64,000 nt of DNA. Source: an uncultured Rubripirellula sp. (GTDB lineage: Bacteria; Planctomycetota; Planctomycetia; Pirellulales; Pirellulaceae). How positions within the stretch are numbered: position 1 is the stretch's first letter; each line of letters begins with the position of its first letter. Both the position numbers and the translations under genes were made by a program. Under the pieces are notes generated by a model. It was given only the letters and a program-made list of their open reading frames with translations. It was not told the origin of the DNA and searched no databases. Where the stretch lies: the NCBI GenBank assembly GCA_938045805.1, contig CALIBL010000059.1:1-64000 (forward strand), read 5' to 3'. Positions 8,631 through 17,368 of the stretch are shown in pieces.

Positions 8631-8703
8631 CAGGGGCGGAGGGACTTGAACCCGCAACCGCTGGTTTTGGAAACCAGTGCTCTGCCAATTGAGCTACACC
8701 CCT
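8631..8703 (-). tRNA. tRNA-Trp (CCA)
   Basis: Read on the minus strand, AGGGGTG pairs with CGCCCCT, the D arm contains AGCTCAATTGGCAGAGC, the anticodon stem-loop CTGGTTTCCAAAACCAG exposes CCA, and the T arm has GGTTCAAGTCC. Discriminator G fits tRNA-Trp identity. It lies between tuf and secE, a position kept in several phyla, and is probably processed from the same transcript. Confidence 0.95.
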
Positions 8704-8823
8704 GTTAAGGGAAATGCGTTTCTCATCTCATGATGGTAACGAATCAACCCTTAATCACCAATGACCAACGAAGGGTGAATCCTCCGCTGGCCATTGATTT
8801 GGTTTTTCACCGAATAATCGTGA

Positions 8824-10020
8824 TTACTCGATAATTTTGGTGACAACACCACTACCGACGGTACGGCCACCTTCGCGAATTGCGAAGCGAACACCATCGT
8901 CCATCGCGATTGGCTTGTGCATTTCGACTTCAACTTTAACGTTGTCGCCAGGCATGCACATTTCAGCGCCGACCAAGTTCGCGGTTCCCGTCACGTCAGT
9001 GGTACGGAAGTAGAACTGTGGGCGGTAACCACTGAAAAATGGGGTGTGACGGCCACCTTCGTCTTTGCTGAGGCAGTAAACCTCTGCTTCGAACTTGGTG
9101 TGAGGGGTGATGCTGCCTGGCTTTGCCAAGACTTGACCACGCTGGATGTCTTCACGCTTAACACCACGGAGAAGGCAACCGACGTTATCGCCAGCACGAC
9201 CTTCTTCCATTTCCTTGCGGAACATTTCAACACCGGTGCAGGTGGTCTTGGTGGATTCAGCAGAAAGGCCGACGATTTCGACTTCTTCACCGACTTTAAC
9301 CACACCACGCTCCACACGACCGGTCGCAACGGTACCACGACCTTCGATCGAGAAGACATCCTCAATTGCCATCAAGAATGGCTTGTCGTCTTCACGAACT
9401 GGCTCAGGAATGTACTCGTCAAGAGCGTTCATGAGGTCAGTGATGCACTGGCTAGCATCTGGATCGCTTGGGTTGTTGTACGCAGGAAGCGATGAACCGC
9501 GGATCACAGGTACGTCATCCCCAGGGAAGTCGTACTTGCTCAGCAATTCACGAGCTTCAAGCTCAACCAACTCGAGCAACTCTTCGTCGTCGACGAGGTC
9601 GCACTTGTTGAGGAATACAACGATGTAAGGAACACCAACCTGACGAGCCAAGAGAACGTGCTCTTTGGTCTGAGGCATTGGGCCGTCAGCGGCGGAGACC
9701 ACGAGGATCGCACCGTCCATCTGAGCAGCACCGGTGATCATGTTCTTAATAAAGTCGGCGTGACCCGGGCAGTCAATGTGTGCGTAGTGGCGGTTATCCG
9801 ACTCGTACTCGACGTGTGCAACCGCAATGGTCACGGTTTTGGTCGAGTCACGAACGGTACCACCCTTGGCGATATCCGAGTAGCCTTTTGCTTCAGCCAA
9901 GCCTTTGGCGGCCTGAACTGCAAGGATTGCACCGGTCGTGGTTGTTTTGCCGTGGTCAATGTGACCGATGGTACCAACGTTCACGTGGGGCTTTGTACGA
10001 TTAAAAGTTTCCTTAGCCAT
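8824..10020 (-). CDS. tuf: translation elongation factor EF-Tu
   Basis: A 398-residue GTPase delivering aminoacyl-tRNA to the ribosome. G motifs are intact: [11 protein letters not shown] (G1), the DCPGHADF segment (G3), NKCD (G4), followed by domain II ([17 protein letters not shown]) and domain III ending [15 protein letters not shown]. Length and start ([20 protein letters not shown]) are canonical. An AGGTG sits about ten bases before the ATG. It stands downstream of four tRNA genes and upstream of tRNA-Trp-secE-nusG-rplK, matching the E. coli tufB neighbourhood. Only this copy is seen in the window. Confidence 0.98.
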   Translation of the reverse strand: MAKETFNRTKPHVNVGTIGHIDHGKTTTTGAILAVQAAKGLAEAKGYSDIAKGGTVRDSTKTVTIAVAHVEYESDNRHYAHIDCPGHADFIKNMITGAAQMDGAILVVSAADGPMPQTKEHVLLARQVGVPYIVVFLNKCDLVDDEELLELVELEARELLSKYDFPGDDVPVIRGSSLPAYNNPSDPDASQCITDLMNALDEYIPEPVREDDKPFLMAIEDVFSIEGRGTVATGRVERGVVKVGEEVEIVGLSAESTKTTCTGVEMFRKEMEEGRAGDNVGCLLRGVKREDIQRGQVLAKPGSITPHTKFEAEVYCLSKDEGGRHTPFFSGYRPQFYFRTTDVTGTANLVGAEMCMPGDNVKVEVEMHKPIAMDDGVRFAIREGGRTVGSGVVTKIIE

Positions 10021-10517
10021 TTCTCATTCACCTGCACCTGACTGTGCCACTACCAGTCGGAGATACGCTCCAGTCTGGCCCAAATCCTCAACGCCCGCGT
10101 TCACACCCACGGTTGAATCGCCGATTCTTCGGCCGCACGAGCCCAGCTCGTTCAACACTATCGAAACGAAAATACACCTCACACTCCCCTGTGGAGCATG
10201 AGTCAATACTCAAAAATTTGGTCACTCGTCGAAGTCTCAGACGCTCCCAGAACGGTGGCGACGATCCTTCGACGTGTAGTTGTCGCGAAAACTCGCCGAT
10301 CTTGCAATCACCAATCCCCAAAAACTACCCCCGATTGGGATGCATTTTTCAGAAAAGGGACCGCCAAAGAAACGCAGTCTCGCAGAAAGCCCCAAATTGG
10401 GTTCTTCCGCGTTAGCTGCAAGCTAGTTCTATCTTTGGTTCTCTAAGCTGGCGCGTCTCAGAAATGCCATGGATGGCAGGCTCTAGCGACGCTCTCCTGC
10501 TTCAAATCCCAAAGCAG
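10021..10517. other. non-coding leader between tRNA-Thr and tuf
   Basis: About 500 bases without a convincing gene. Short open frames here overlap on both strands and look random. I looked for a minus-strand promoter and attenuator ahead of tuf and found none that is convincing. The segment is long for a tRNA-tuf spacer and may hold a tuf promoter. Confidence 0.5.
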
Positions 10518-10589
<72 letters not shown>

Positions 10590-10601
10590 GAATCGACAAA
10601 A

Positions 10602-10672
10602 AGCGGGTGAAGGGAATCGAACCCTCACAACCAGCTTGGAAGGCTGGGGCTCTACCATTGAGCTACACCCGC
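10602..10672 (-). tRNA. tRNA-Gly (TCC)
   Basis: Acceptor GCGGGTG pairs with CACCCGC, the anticodon arm CCAGCCTTCCAAGCTGG exposes TCC, and the T arm reads AGGGTTCGATTCCCT. Discriminator U. It is separated from tRNA-Thr(GGT) by only 12 bases, so the two are surely cut from one transcript. It corresponds in place and anticodon to E. coli glyT. Confidence 0.95.
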
Positions 10673-10886
10673 GATACGAGTAACCCGATATAGTGAATAC
10701 CACATCGGACGGCATCGCAATCGATCGTGAAATTCGAGCGTCTTCATGTCTCGCTAAACGCTTTCAGCCGTTCCTCGGTCAATCCGGCTGAATGATCGAG
10801 ACGTGTACTGATTCCCATTTGAATCGCTCAGTCATGTGACTGGCGCGATGAACTCGCGGAAATCGCAAATTTGCTGAATGATTCAA

Positions 10887-10968
10887 TGGGGGCTACAGGA
10901 TTCGAACCTGTGTAGGCATAGCCAACGGATTTACAGTCCGTCTCCTTTAACCACTCGGACAAACCCCC
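10887..10968 (-). tRNA. tRNA-Tyr (GTA)
   Basis: An 82-base class II tRNA with a long variable arm. GGGGGTT pairs with AGCCCCC, the anticodon arm ACGGACTGTAAATCCGT exposes GTA, and the variable arm lies around TGGCTATGCCTA. Discriminator A. Same order as E. coli tyrU, but spacers on both sides are about 175-215 bases, far longer than in E. coli. Confidence 0.95.
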
Positions 10969-11143
10969 AAGTGTCTCGTTGTTGAGCCATACGTCTCAAC
11001 GCTCTGACTTCAGATCTTTGTTTTTTTTTCTACCTCGTCAATCGGTCAACGTGTCTGATCGGATCAATTCACCGAGATTTTGGAGGTGATAGAGGTTTCA
11101 ATCGCTCAAATCAACTCTGTTTTCTCAGCTCAAGGCTTTGAAG

Positions 11144-11216
11144 AGCCAGCGGAGGGACTCGAACCCACGACCGGCTGATTACAAATCAGCAGCTCTGCCA
11201 ACTGAGCTACGCTGGC
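11144..11216 (-). tRNA. tRNA-Thr (TGT)
   Basis: Acceptor GCCAGCG pairs with CGCTGGC, the anticodon arm CTGATTTGTAATCAG exposes TGT, and the T arm reads GTGGGTTCGAGTCCC. Discriminator U. It is the first gene of the tRNA-tuf cluster, equivalent to E. coli thrU. A weak promoter-like pair (TTGCTC, 16 bases, TACACT; 11275-11302, minus strand) stands about 60 bases upstream, but I do not regard it as proven. Confidence 0.95.
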
Positions 11217-11375
11217 GGTCGCCCTTGGGCTGACAAGCAAAACGCTGTGGATTTCAACCCGATGGGAACGGCAGAGTGTAGCGACACGTCGCGATCGAGC
11301 AAGGCGAATCCTGCCTCTTGTCTCGGTTTCTGCGGACTTTTTGCGTCCATGGAGAGGTTCGTAGCGGTTGCTGCA

Positions 11376-11411
11376 GAAAAAAAGCAGGCCGCCCCATGCG
11401 GGAGGGCCTGC
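11376..11411 (-). terminator. intrinsic terminator of the GSII gene
   Basis: On the plus strand a run of A (11376-11383) is followed by GCAGGCC (11384-11390) and GGCCTGC (11405-11411). Read on the minus strand this is a 7-bp GC-rich stem followed by a U-tract, 28 bases past the glutamine synthetase stop codon. It separates that gene from the tRNA-tuf cluster downstream. Confidence 0.9.
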
Positions 11412-11438
11412 TCCTGATTCGATGTCAGCGGAACGCGA

Positions 11439-12455
11439 CTAGCCGACGTTGGCGGTCTTGACCGTTGCAATGATCACGCTAGCAACCTTGTAGGGGTCAG
11501 CGTTGGATGCAGGACGTCGATCCTCCAAGTATCCACTCCAGTCGTGCTCAACGGTGAAGATTGGGATTCGGATCGATGCACCACGGTCTGAGACGCCGTA
11601 GCTGAACTTGTCGATCGACTGAGTCTCGTGAAGACCGGTCAGGCGTTGATCGTTGTCAGCACCATAAACGTCGATGTGCTCCTTGATGCGTGGCTCGAAC
11701 GCTTGGCAGACAGTCTCAAAGACTTCTCTGCTGTTAGCGGTTCGAAGAAGCGTGTTGGAGAAGTTGGCGTGCATACCGCTACCGTTCCAGTCGCCCTTGA
11801 CTGGCTTGCAGTGCCAGTTGATCGCCAAACCGTACTTTTCAGCGGTTCTCTCGAGCAAGTAGCGAGCGACCCAAATCTGGTCGCCTGCTTCAGCTGCACC
11901 TTTGGCGAAGATCTGGAATTCCCACTGGCCCGTCATCACTTCGGCGTTGATGCCTTCGACGTTCAGTCCTGCTTCGAGACACTGCTCGAGGTGCTCTTCG
12001 ACAATCTCACGACCGACTGCTTTGCCAGCACCAACACTGCAGTAGTACGGGCCTTGAGGAGCTGGGTACCCTTCTGCGGGGAAACCGATTGGCTTGTTGG
12101 TTTCAGGATCCCAAATGGTGTACTCTTGCTCAAAACCGAACCAGAAATCATCGTCGTTGTCGTCGATGGTAGCTCGGCCGTTGCTGACATGTGCGGTTCC
12201 GTCGTGATTGAGCACTTCACACATCACGAGGAAGCCGGTACCGATACGATCTGGATCGGGGCAAACAAACACAGGCTTCAAGAGGCAGTCCGACGAGCCA
12301 CCGGGTGCTTGTTCGGTGGAAGAACCATCAAAGCCCCACATTGGAGCGTCTTCGACGTTGCCGCTGAAGTCTTTCTCAATTCGGGTTTTGCTTCGTAGGC
12401 TTTGGGTAGGCTTATAGCCGTCGAGCCAAATATACTCCAATTTGCACTTGGTCAT
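11439..12455 (-). CDS. glnII: glutamine synthetase type II (eukaryote-type GSII)
   Basis: A 338-residue enzyme making glutamine from glutamate, ammonia and ATP in the cytoplasm. It is the short GSII form: LEYIWLDGY at the N terminus, WGFDGSSTEQAPG, the metal/glutamate region GINAEVMTGQWEFQ, NGSGMHANFS, LTGLHETQSIDKFSYGVSDR and the C-terminal GYLEDRRPASNADPY. These are diagnostic for GSII, while the GSI adenylylation tyrosine loop is absent, so control by GlnE is not expected. An AAGGGG lies about ten bases before the ATG. It is monocistronic, with its own terminator. GSII is known in eukaryotes, actinobacteria, rhizobia and some other bacteria. Confidence 0.95.
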   Translation of the reverse strand: MTKCKLEYIWLDGYKPTQSLRSKTRIEKDFSGNVEDAPMWGFDGSSTEQAPGGSSDCLLKPVFVCPDPDRIGTGFLVMCEVLNHDGTAHVSNGRATIDDNDDDFWFGFEQEYTIWDPETNKPIGFPAEGYPAPQGPYYCSVGAGKAVGREIVEEHLEQCLEAGLNVEGINAEVMTGQWEFQIFAKGAAEAGDQIWVARYLLERTAEKYGLAINWHCKPVKGDWNGSGMHANFSNTLLRTANSREVFETVCQAFEPRIKEHIDVYGADNDQRLTGLHETQSIDKFSYGVSDRGASIRIPIFTVEHDWSGYLEDRRPASNADPYKVASVIIATVKTANVG

Positions 12456-12753
12456 TTCTGTGATTCCCCTTGTGAATCAGTGATGTGGAACTGTGTGCCG
12501 ATCGATTTCAAACAACGCGGAATCGACCGAAGATTAACGATGCATTCCTAACGGATATCTACCTACCTCCGCCCGGACCCGCAGACTGCGGCGTTGAAAT
12601 CGTAGGTGCACTACCATCGGCACTTGCGACTCCTCGCAATCGTACGGGGGCGACAACATCACGTTCCCTCGCGAGCGTCTCGCCCATCAACCGAATTACC
12701 ATACCCGAAATTTTGTTTTGCGAAAGTGGCGAAGCGTCCCGGTTCGCGGCTCT

Positions 12754-14409
12754 TTATCTTAGGTTTTCTGTGATCACGTCGCTGTCTCGATAGCCTAACC
12801 GGCATGCTTTAACTCGGATCTGATCAGCCGAGTTGGGGCGTTTGAATGGACTGGTGAAAAGGTTCCACCGTCCCCACTGATCCCCCCGTTTGATCTGATA
12901 GACGATGGAGGAACCATCGGTCGCACACTTAAGGGAGAGATTGTCGCCAACGATGTCAATCGAGGGACGCTCGGTCACCGGTGTCACGCCCCCCGGTTTC
13001 ATCTCCTCCATCAGAACCGCTTCTGGAATCATTCCCGTATCACCCAGTTTCTCTTGCAGTTCTTCGGTTGCCCGACGCATGGCAATGAGTCGCTGAGCCT
13101 GCTGAGGATCTTCCGCGAGATTGTTCAGCTCCCAAGGATCATTTTTTGTATCGTAGAGCTCTTCGATCGGTTTAGGGGATTTGAACCAGTTGTTTTGGCC
13201 GCCCACCAATCGCTGTGCAGCTGCAAGTCGTCTCCAATCCTGCATGGCCGGCATCTGATCCATATAGTCGATGTGCTGCGCGTAGGGGATATCGGGCTGG
13301 AAATTGCGTATGTATTTCCAGCGTCGATCTCGTACTCCGCGTTGCAGTTCAATCGCCTCGTCCATTCGGTCGCGATGAAAGAAAAGGTGTGATGGTTCTG
13401 GTTCACGCTGGTCGCCGATCAGGATTCGCCCCTGCATGTAATCAGGAACTTCGAGGCCTGCGACAGAAAGCATGCTTGGTGCCAAGTCGACGGTGTTGAC
13501 CAAATCTTCCCTCGTGCTGCCCTCAGCGATTTTGCCCGGCCAACGCATGATCATGGGGACGAGGGTTCCGCTGTCGTAGATCCATCGCTTGCCACGTGGC
13601 ATTCCCATGCCGTGATCACTCCAAAAGACCACCAGCGTCTTGTCCGCCAATCCATCCTTTTCAAGCCGATCAAGGATTTCACCTGCCATCTGGTCCATCA
13701 ACGTGATGTTGTCATGGTACCAAGCCCAGTTTTTTCGAACCGACGCTGTATTAGGAAGGTAATCGGGAACGGTGTCACCCACGACAACCGGATCATGTTG
13801 ATTCTCACTGCCGATCTTCTGAATCACTTCCGCGTGTTTCGCCTCTCCATGACGAATCTGGCTTTCGTGGCAAACCGTGATATTGACCACACTGAAGAAC
13901 GGTTGGGAGGGATCGGGTCGCTCCCTCCAATCTTTGTGCCCATTGCCTTGACGGTCCCAAATGCTGTCGGTTGGTGCGAACTGATAGTCAGTTTTACTTC
14001 GGTTAGTAGTGAAGTAGCCTGCTGCTCGCAAGGTTTCCGCGAACGCTTTGATTGGCGCCGGTGGGATGATCAAGCTGCGCATGTGCTGTGAACCAATTGC
14101 CGGTGCGTACATCCCAGTGATCACCGAACTGCGAACTACCGCACAGACCCCAGCAGGAGTAAACGCTCGATCGAATCTAGCACCTTCTCGGGCTAGCCGA
14201 TCAAGATTCGGTGTGATTGCATGTTTGTCACCGTAGCAGCCGAGGTTTGGAGAGATGTCTTCGCAGCTGATCCAAAGGATGTTTGGGCGTTGTTCATCTG
14301 CGAAAGCGGGCGAACCCATCCCACCTTCGGCGAAACTCATGGCCACAAGCAACACGATCAGGGTGTAGGATCGAAGAGTGTGGCCGTATCGGTTTGAGAG
14401 CTGAATCAT
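12754..14409 (-). CDS. exported sulfatase (formylglycine-dependent)
   Basis: A 551-residue protein with an N-terminal hydrophobic signal (SYTLIVLLVAMSFAEG) followed by a type I sulfatase domain starting RPNILWISCEDISPN. The activation motif is GVCAVVRSSVITGMY: Cys89 would become formylglycine and Arg93 is kept, but the usual Pro/Ala and Ser between them are Val-Val. Further sulfatase landmarks are FWSDHGMGMPRGKRW and SGTLVPMIMRWPG. The last 90 residues form an extra domain with a Pro/Thr-rich linker. Likely substrates are sulfated algal polysaccharides in the periplasm or outside the cell. No maturase gene is nearby. Confidence 0.9.
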   Translation of the reverse strand: MIQLSNRYGHTLRSYTLIVLLVAMSFAEGGMGSPAFADEQRPNILWISCEDISPNLGCYGDKHAITPNLDRLAREGARFDRAFTPAGVCAVVRSSVITGMYAPAIGSQHMRSLIIPPAPIKAFAETLRAAGYFTTNRSKTDYQFAPTDSIWDRQGNGHKDWRERPDPSQPFFSVVNITVCHESQIRHGEAKHAEVIQKIGSENQHDPVVVGDTVPDYLPNTASVRKNWAWYHDNITLMDQMAGEILDRLEKDGLADKTLVVFWSDHGMGMPRGKRWIYDSGTLVPMIMRWPGKIAEGSTREDLVNTVDLAPSMLSVAGLEVPDYMQGRILIGDQREPEPSHLFFHRDRMDEAIELQRGVRDRRWKYIRNFQPDIPYAQHIDYMDQMPAMQDWRRLAAAQRLVGGQNNWFKSPKPIEELYDTKNDPWELNNLAEDPQQAQRLIAMRRATEELQEKLGDTGMIPEAVLMEEMKPGGVTPVTERPSIDIVGDNLSLKCATDGSSIVYQIKRGDQWGRWNLFTSPFKRPNSADQIRVKACRLGYRDSDVITENLR

Positions 14410-14512
14410 TGTGTTGTTGGGTGATGGAGTGCGTTTGCGAAGTGAGGTGGCGTTGTGACTTTTGGTCGTGCTGCTGTCCGTCTTGAAGCCGTTCGCTGTT
14501 CAGCGCCTCGGA

Positions 14513-15175
14513 TTAATTCTTCTGAGGTGATTGCGTCTGAGCCGTTGTTGCAGCTTCCAGTTTTCTCAGGGCATTGATCGCCTCGCCACCTAGGTGGTAA
14601 TCGCCACCTTTGGTTCCAGGTCGATTGGCATCGAGAGTTTTTTCCAGTGCCGCTTTAGCTTCGATCGCAGCGGGACCAATTTGGCCAATCAGAAATGCTG
14701 AGGCGCAAGCCATGCCGCGTTCGGGGTAGTCGAGCGTCTTGATCATGAATTGCAGTGGACGATCGAGTTTGCCGGCACGGCACAGAGCGTAGGAGGCTGC
14801 GAGGCGAACCGAATGCATCTCATCGTTTTGTTGAAGTTCGGCCAATTGATCGATCGACTCAAGAAGCGAATCTCCGCCCAAATCGCCGAGGGCTTCAGCG
14901 GCGATGTATCGCATTGCAGGATCTGAATGAGAAAGCGTTTTGCGAAGTTGGGGTGCGGTTTGATCGCCAAATCGAGCCAACGATCGTGCCGCACGCAGGC
15001 GAACCTCTCGTTGAGGTGAATTCAGCAGTGCTGTGTACTCCGCTGCCGTCTTTCCGGCAACGTGAGCGATCTCTTGGGCGTGACCGGCTACCGAAAAAAG
15101 ATTCGCATGGATCATTCCGGTGCAAGCGAGTAGGCCCACAAGAATGAGTCGAATGGGTGATCGGGTCTCTGGCAT
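14513..15175 (-). CDS. exported HEAT-repeat protein
   Basis: A 220-residue protein with a signal peptide (LILVGLLACTGMIHANLFSVAGHAQ) and HEAT-type helical repeats, for example LNSPQREVRLRAARSLARFG, then LSHSDPAMRYIAAEALGDLG and DEMHSVRLAASYALCRAG, spaced about 35 residues. Such repeats form a curved scaffold for protein contacts. It lies about 100 bases upstream of the sulfatase in the same direction, so the two are likely one transcript. In planctomycetes HEAT modules are often found beside sulfatases, but a direct partnership is inference. Confidence 0.8.
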   Translation of the reverse strand: MPETRSPIRLILVGLLACTGMIHANLFSVAGHAQEIAHVAGKTAAEYTALLNSPQREVRLRAARSLARFGDQTAPQLRKTLSHSDPAMRYIAAEALGDLGGDSLLESIDQLAELQQNDEMHSVRLAASYALCRAGKLDRPLQFMIKTLDYPERGMACASAFLIGQIGPAAIEAKAALEKTLDANRPGTKGGDYHLGGEAINALRKLEAATTAQTQSPQKN

Positions 15176-15508
15176 CAGCTTGTGTTCGTTTTGGAAGTCG
15201 GAATAAGAAGGGCAACGGTGTTATCATCGTAACGTTTATCGGAACATCGCGCACTGTGGACGGGTGACCGAACCGCGGATTCCCTTGCTTCCTGAGATTT
15301 GCCCGCGTGGATTTCGACTCCTCATCCCTAGAAAAAATCATAAGATCGCTTATGTTTCTGGAGCTGAGCTCCTTGCGGGCGGTGCTTTGAGCATCAGGCT
15401 AGGCGCTTTTGTTGATCTGGTCCCCAGTGATGCAAATCGCCATCCAATGCCGAGGGATTTCAATGCTACTTTTAATTCACGTTGTCACCTTTTACACCCG
15501 AAGAAAAA
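15176..15508. other. non-coding divergent spacer
   Basis: This spacer separates the minus-strand HEAT-repeat gene from the plus-strand cyclophilin gene and should carry both promoters. I see no clear -10/-35 pair. A perfect small inverted repeat, CATAAG-ATCG-CTTATG (15339-15354), follows an A-run and could be an operator or hairpin. Confidence 0.4.
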
Positions 15509-15940
15509 ATGAAAGTCGCCACGTTTGATACTGACAAGGGAACGATTCGAATTGAGTTGTTCGCAGAACAGACTCCAAAAACCGTTGAGAACTTTGAAAC
15601 TCTGTGCGGCAAAGGGTTTTACGATGGCCTGACGTTTCATCGAGTGATCAGCGACTTCATGATTCAAGGCGGTTGCCCCCAAGGAACCGGAACTGGTGGG
15701 CCAGGCTATCAGTTCGAGGATGAATTTGATCCGTCTCTGCGTCACGACGGTCCGGGCGTTCTCTCGATGGCGAACGCAGGCCCGAATACCAATGGTTCGC
15801 AATTCTTTATTACTCATGTTGCATGTCCACATTTAGATGGTCGGCACAGTGTGTTCGGGAAGGTGCTCGAGGGCCAAGATGTGGTCGATAGCATCGAGCA
15901 GGGTGACACGATGAAAACGGTTAAAGTGACCGAAGAGTAG
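15509..15940 (+). CDS. cyclophilin-type peptidyl-prolyl isomerase
   Basis: A 144-residue single-domain cyclophilin that speeds proline isomerisation in folding proteins. Characteristic segments are [21 protein letters not shown], shortened here to its core [11 protein letters not shown], then [27 protein letters not shown] and [11 protein letters not shown]. The active-site Arg (HRV), Phe and His residues are present. No signal peptide, so it is probably cytoplasmic, like E. coli PpiB. The Met chosen starts [11 protein letters not shown]; the frame extends nine codons upstream but these add nothing typical of the family. Confidence 0.93.
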   Translation: MKVATFDTDKGTIRIELFAEQTPKTVENFETLCGKGFYDGLTFHRVISDFMIQGGCPQGTGTGGPGYQFEDEFDPSLRHDGPGVLSMANAGPNTNGSQFFITHVACPHLDGRHSVFGKVLEGQDVVDSIEQGDTMKTVKVTEE

Positions 15941-16000
15941 TCGAGTCATCAATGCGTCATCGTTGTCGAGGCGTTCGATTCTTGAGAACACCGTTCACGC

Positions 16001-17362
16001 ATGACCGGTGTTCATTTGGCCCTGCGGTGCTCCCACCTTGGCTCGCATCGAATCACGATGTGCATTGAGGCTCGAGGTCTGAGTAGAATTGTCACGGTTA
16101 AGTTGAATCACGCTAATCGAGGCAGAGATAAACTGAGTCACTATCGTCAAGTATCCGACGCACTGGTTCACAGCAACCGGGAAGACGCTAAGCGACCTGG
16201 CACCTTGCCGTTGCGTTTCTCTGCTGCATTGGTGATCCGCTGGCTCATTGGCCTTCTCATCGGTACGACGCTCATCGCAGTAACTTCGCCTTGGTTCACT
16301 CGTAGCTATTTGCCGCTGGTCGTTGATCCGGTGCGACAGACATGGGTTCTTTCACCCGGCAGCGAGTACCGATGGCGAAGCGAAGGTTATGCAAACACCA
16401 AGATTGGTCCGTTGGGTCTTCCGGGTAAATTGTCATCCTCGGGCCCCGATCGGAATTTAATCAATCGTCCTCCTTTGCCTGCCGATGGTCGATCGCCTGT
16501 CTTGAGAATTGCCATGTGGGGCGATTCACAAGTCGAAGGTGTTTGCCTCGATGATTCAGATAAGTTATTCGCGATCACCGAGCGTCTGTGCGGTGGAGTG
16601 GTGCAAGTCTTTCCTCTAGCTCGTAGCGGTCAGGATGCGGCAGACTGGGTGACGCAGATGCCCGCCGTGGAGCGGGCTCTCCAGATCGACCTGCATGTCA
16701 TGGTGCTTGCAGACTTAGAAGATGCTTTGGCTGCCGTGCAGGCTCCATTGGCTCCGCCTTCCGAATCCGATGTCGCCGCTGCCAATGCTGCGATTGCGGC
16801 TAGGTTTCCAGCGTTCGTGATTCAGGCCGCACGGAATCTACTCACCGACAGCGATGGGGTGAGTCCTCGTCGTTTGAGATTCGGCTTAGGGCCGGTGGGT
16901 ACCGGTGTCGGTTCCGCTTCTAATGCAACTGTCATCAATGGGGTTGTAGAGATTGGAGGACCATCGCCGGTGACGAAACCGCAGTCCGCTTGGAATGCAG
17001 CGGTTTCCTCAATGAAGAGGGCGACCGCTAAGCCCATCTGGTTAGTCGATGCACCCGTTTCACCGCAAGTCGTCGATGGACGCGTGCAAACCCGAACTCT
17101 TCAAGCTCCAGATTTCATTGCGATGCAAGAAGCTGTAACTCAGCATGGTGTGAGATTGCTCTCCGCTCGAGAACGCTTTCGCGAAGAAGCCTCATATGGA
17201 CGATGGCCGCACGGCTTTCAAAATGGTCGGATCGGTAGCGGGCATCTCAATGCGCACGGCAATCGTTTGATTGCAGAGATTCTTGCCAAAGCAATCCTGA
17301 CGATCCCTGGCGTCCCATCTTCAGCGGCAGCCGACCAACCAACCTCAGCGCTGGGAGATTAG
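16001..17362 (+). CDS. membrane-anchored SGNH-like protein, partner of the MBOAT acyltransferase
   Basis: Up to 453 residues with one membrane helix at about residues 74-96 (VIRWLIGLLIGTTLIAVTS) and a large outside domain. It shows SGNH-hydrolase-like blocks: WGDSQVEGVCLDDS (block I Ser in GDSQ) and, near the C terminus, GSGHLNAHGNRLIAE (block V, with His). This matches the AlgJ/AlgX/DltD-like helpers that pass acetyl groups from an MBOAT protein to a polysaccharide. The next gene, only 6 bases away, is an MBOAT. The start is uncertain: the first 70 residues are unlike the family, and Met20 or a later alternative codon may be correct. Confidence 0.65.
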   Translation: MTGVHLALRCSHLGSHRITMCIEARGLSRIVTVKLNHANRGRDKLSHYRQVSDALVHSNREDAKRPGTLPLRFSAALVIRWLIGLLIGTTLIAVTSPWFTRSYLPLVVDPVRQTWVLSPGSEYRWRSEGYANTKIGPLGLPGKLSSSGPDRNLINRPPLPADGRSPVLRIAMWGDSQVEGVCLDDSDKLFAITERLCGGVVQVFPLARSGQDAADWVTQMPAVERALQIDLHVMVLADLEDALAAVQAPLAPPSESDVAAANAAIAARFPAFVIQAARNLLTDSDGVSPRRLRFGLGPVGTGVGSASNATVINGVVEIGGPSPVTKPQSAWNAAVSSMKRATAKPIWLVDAPVSPQVVDGRVQTRTLQAPDFIAMQEAVTQHGVRLLSARERFREEASYGRWPHGFQNGRIGSGHLNAHGNRLIAEILAKAILTIPGVPSSAAADQPTSALGD

Positions 17363-17368
17363 CAAAAT

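Noticed and set aside
8500-8823. Possible rpmG (L33) gene between tuf and secE, as in several bacteria
   Set aside because: Only about 120-130 bases are free on each side of tRNA-Trp and no Cys-containing L33-like frame is seen.
11275-11302. Promoter-like TTGCTC-16-TACACT before the tRNA-tuf cluster
   Set aside because: The -35 box matches only three of six positions and the spacing is 16; too weak to list as a feature.
11628-12398. 256-codon plus-strand frame opposite the glutamine synthetase gene
   Set aside because: Antisense of a highly conserved coding sequence; long open antisense frames are expected from its codon bias.
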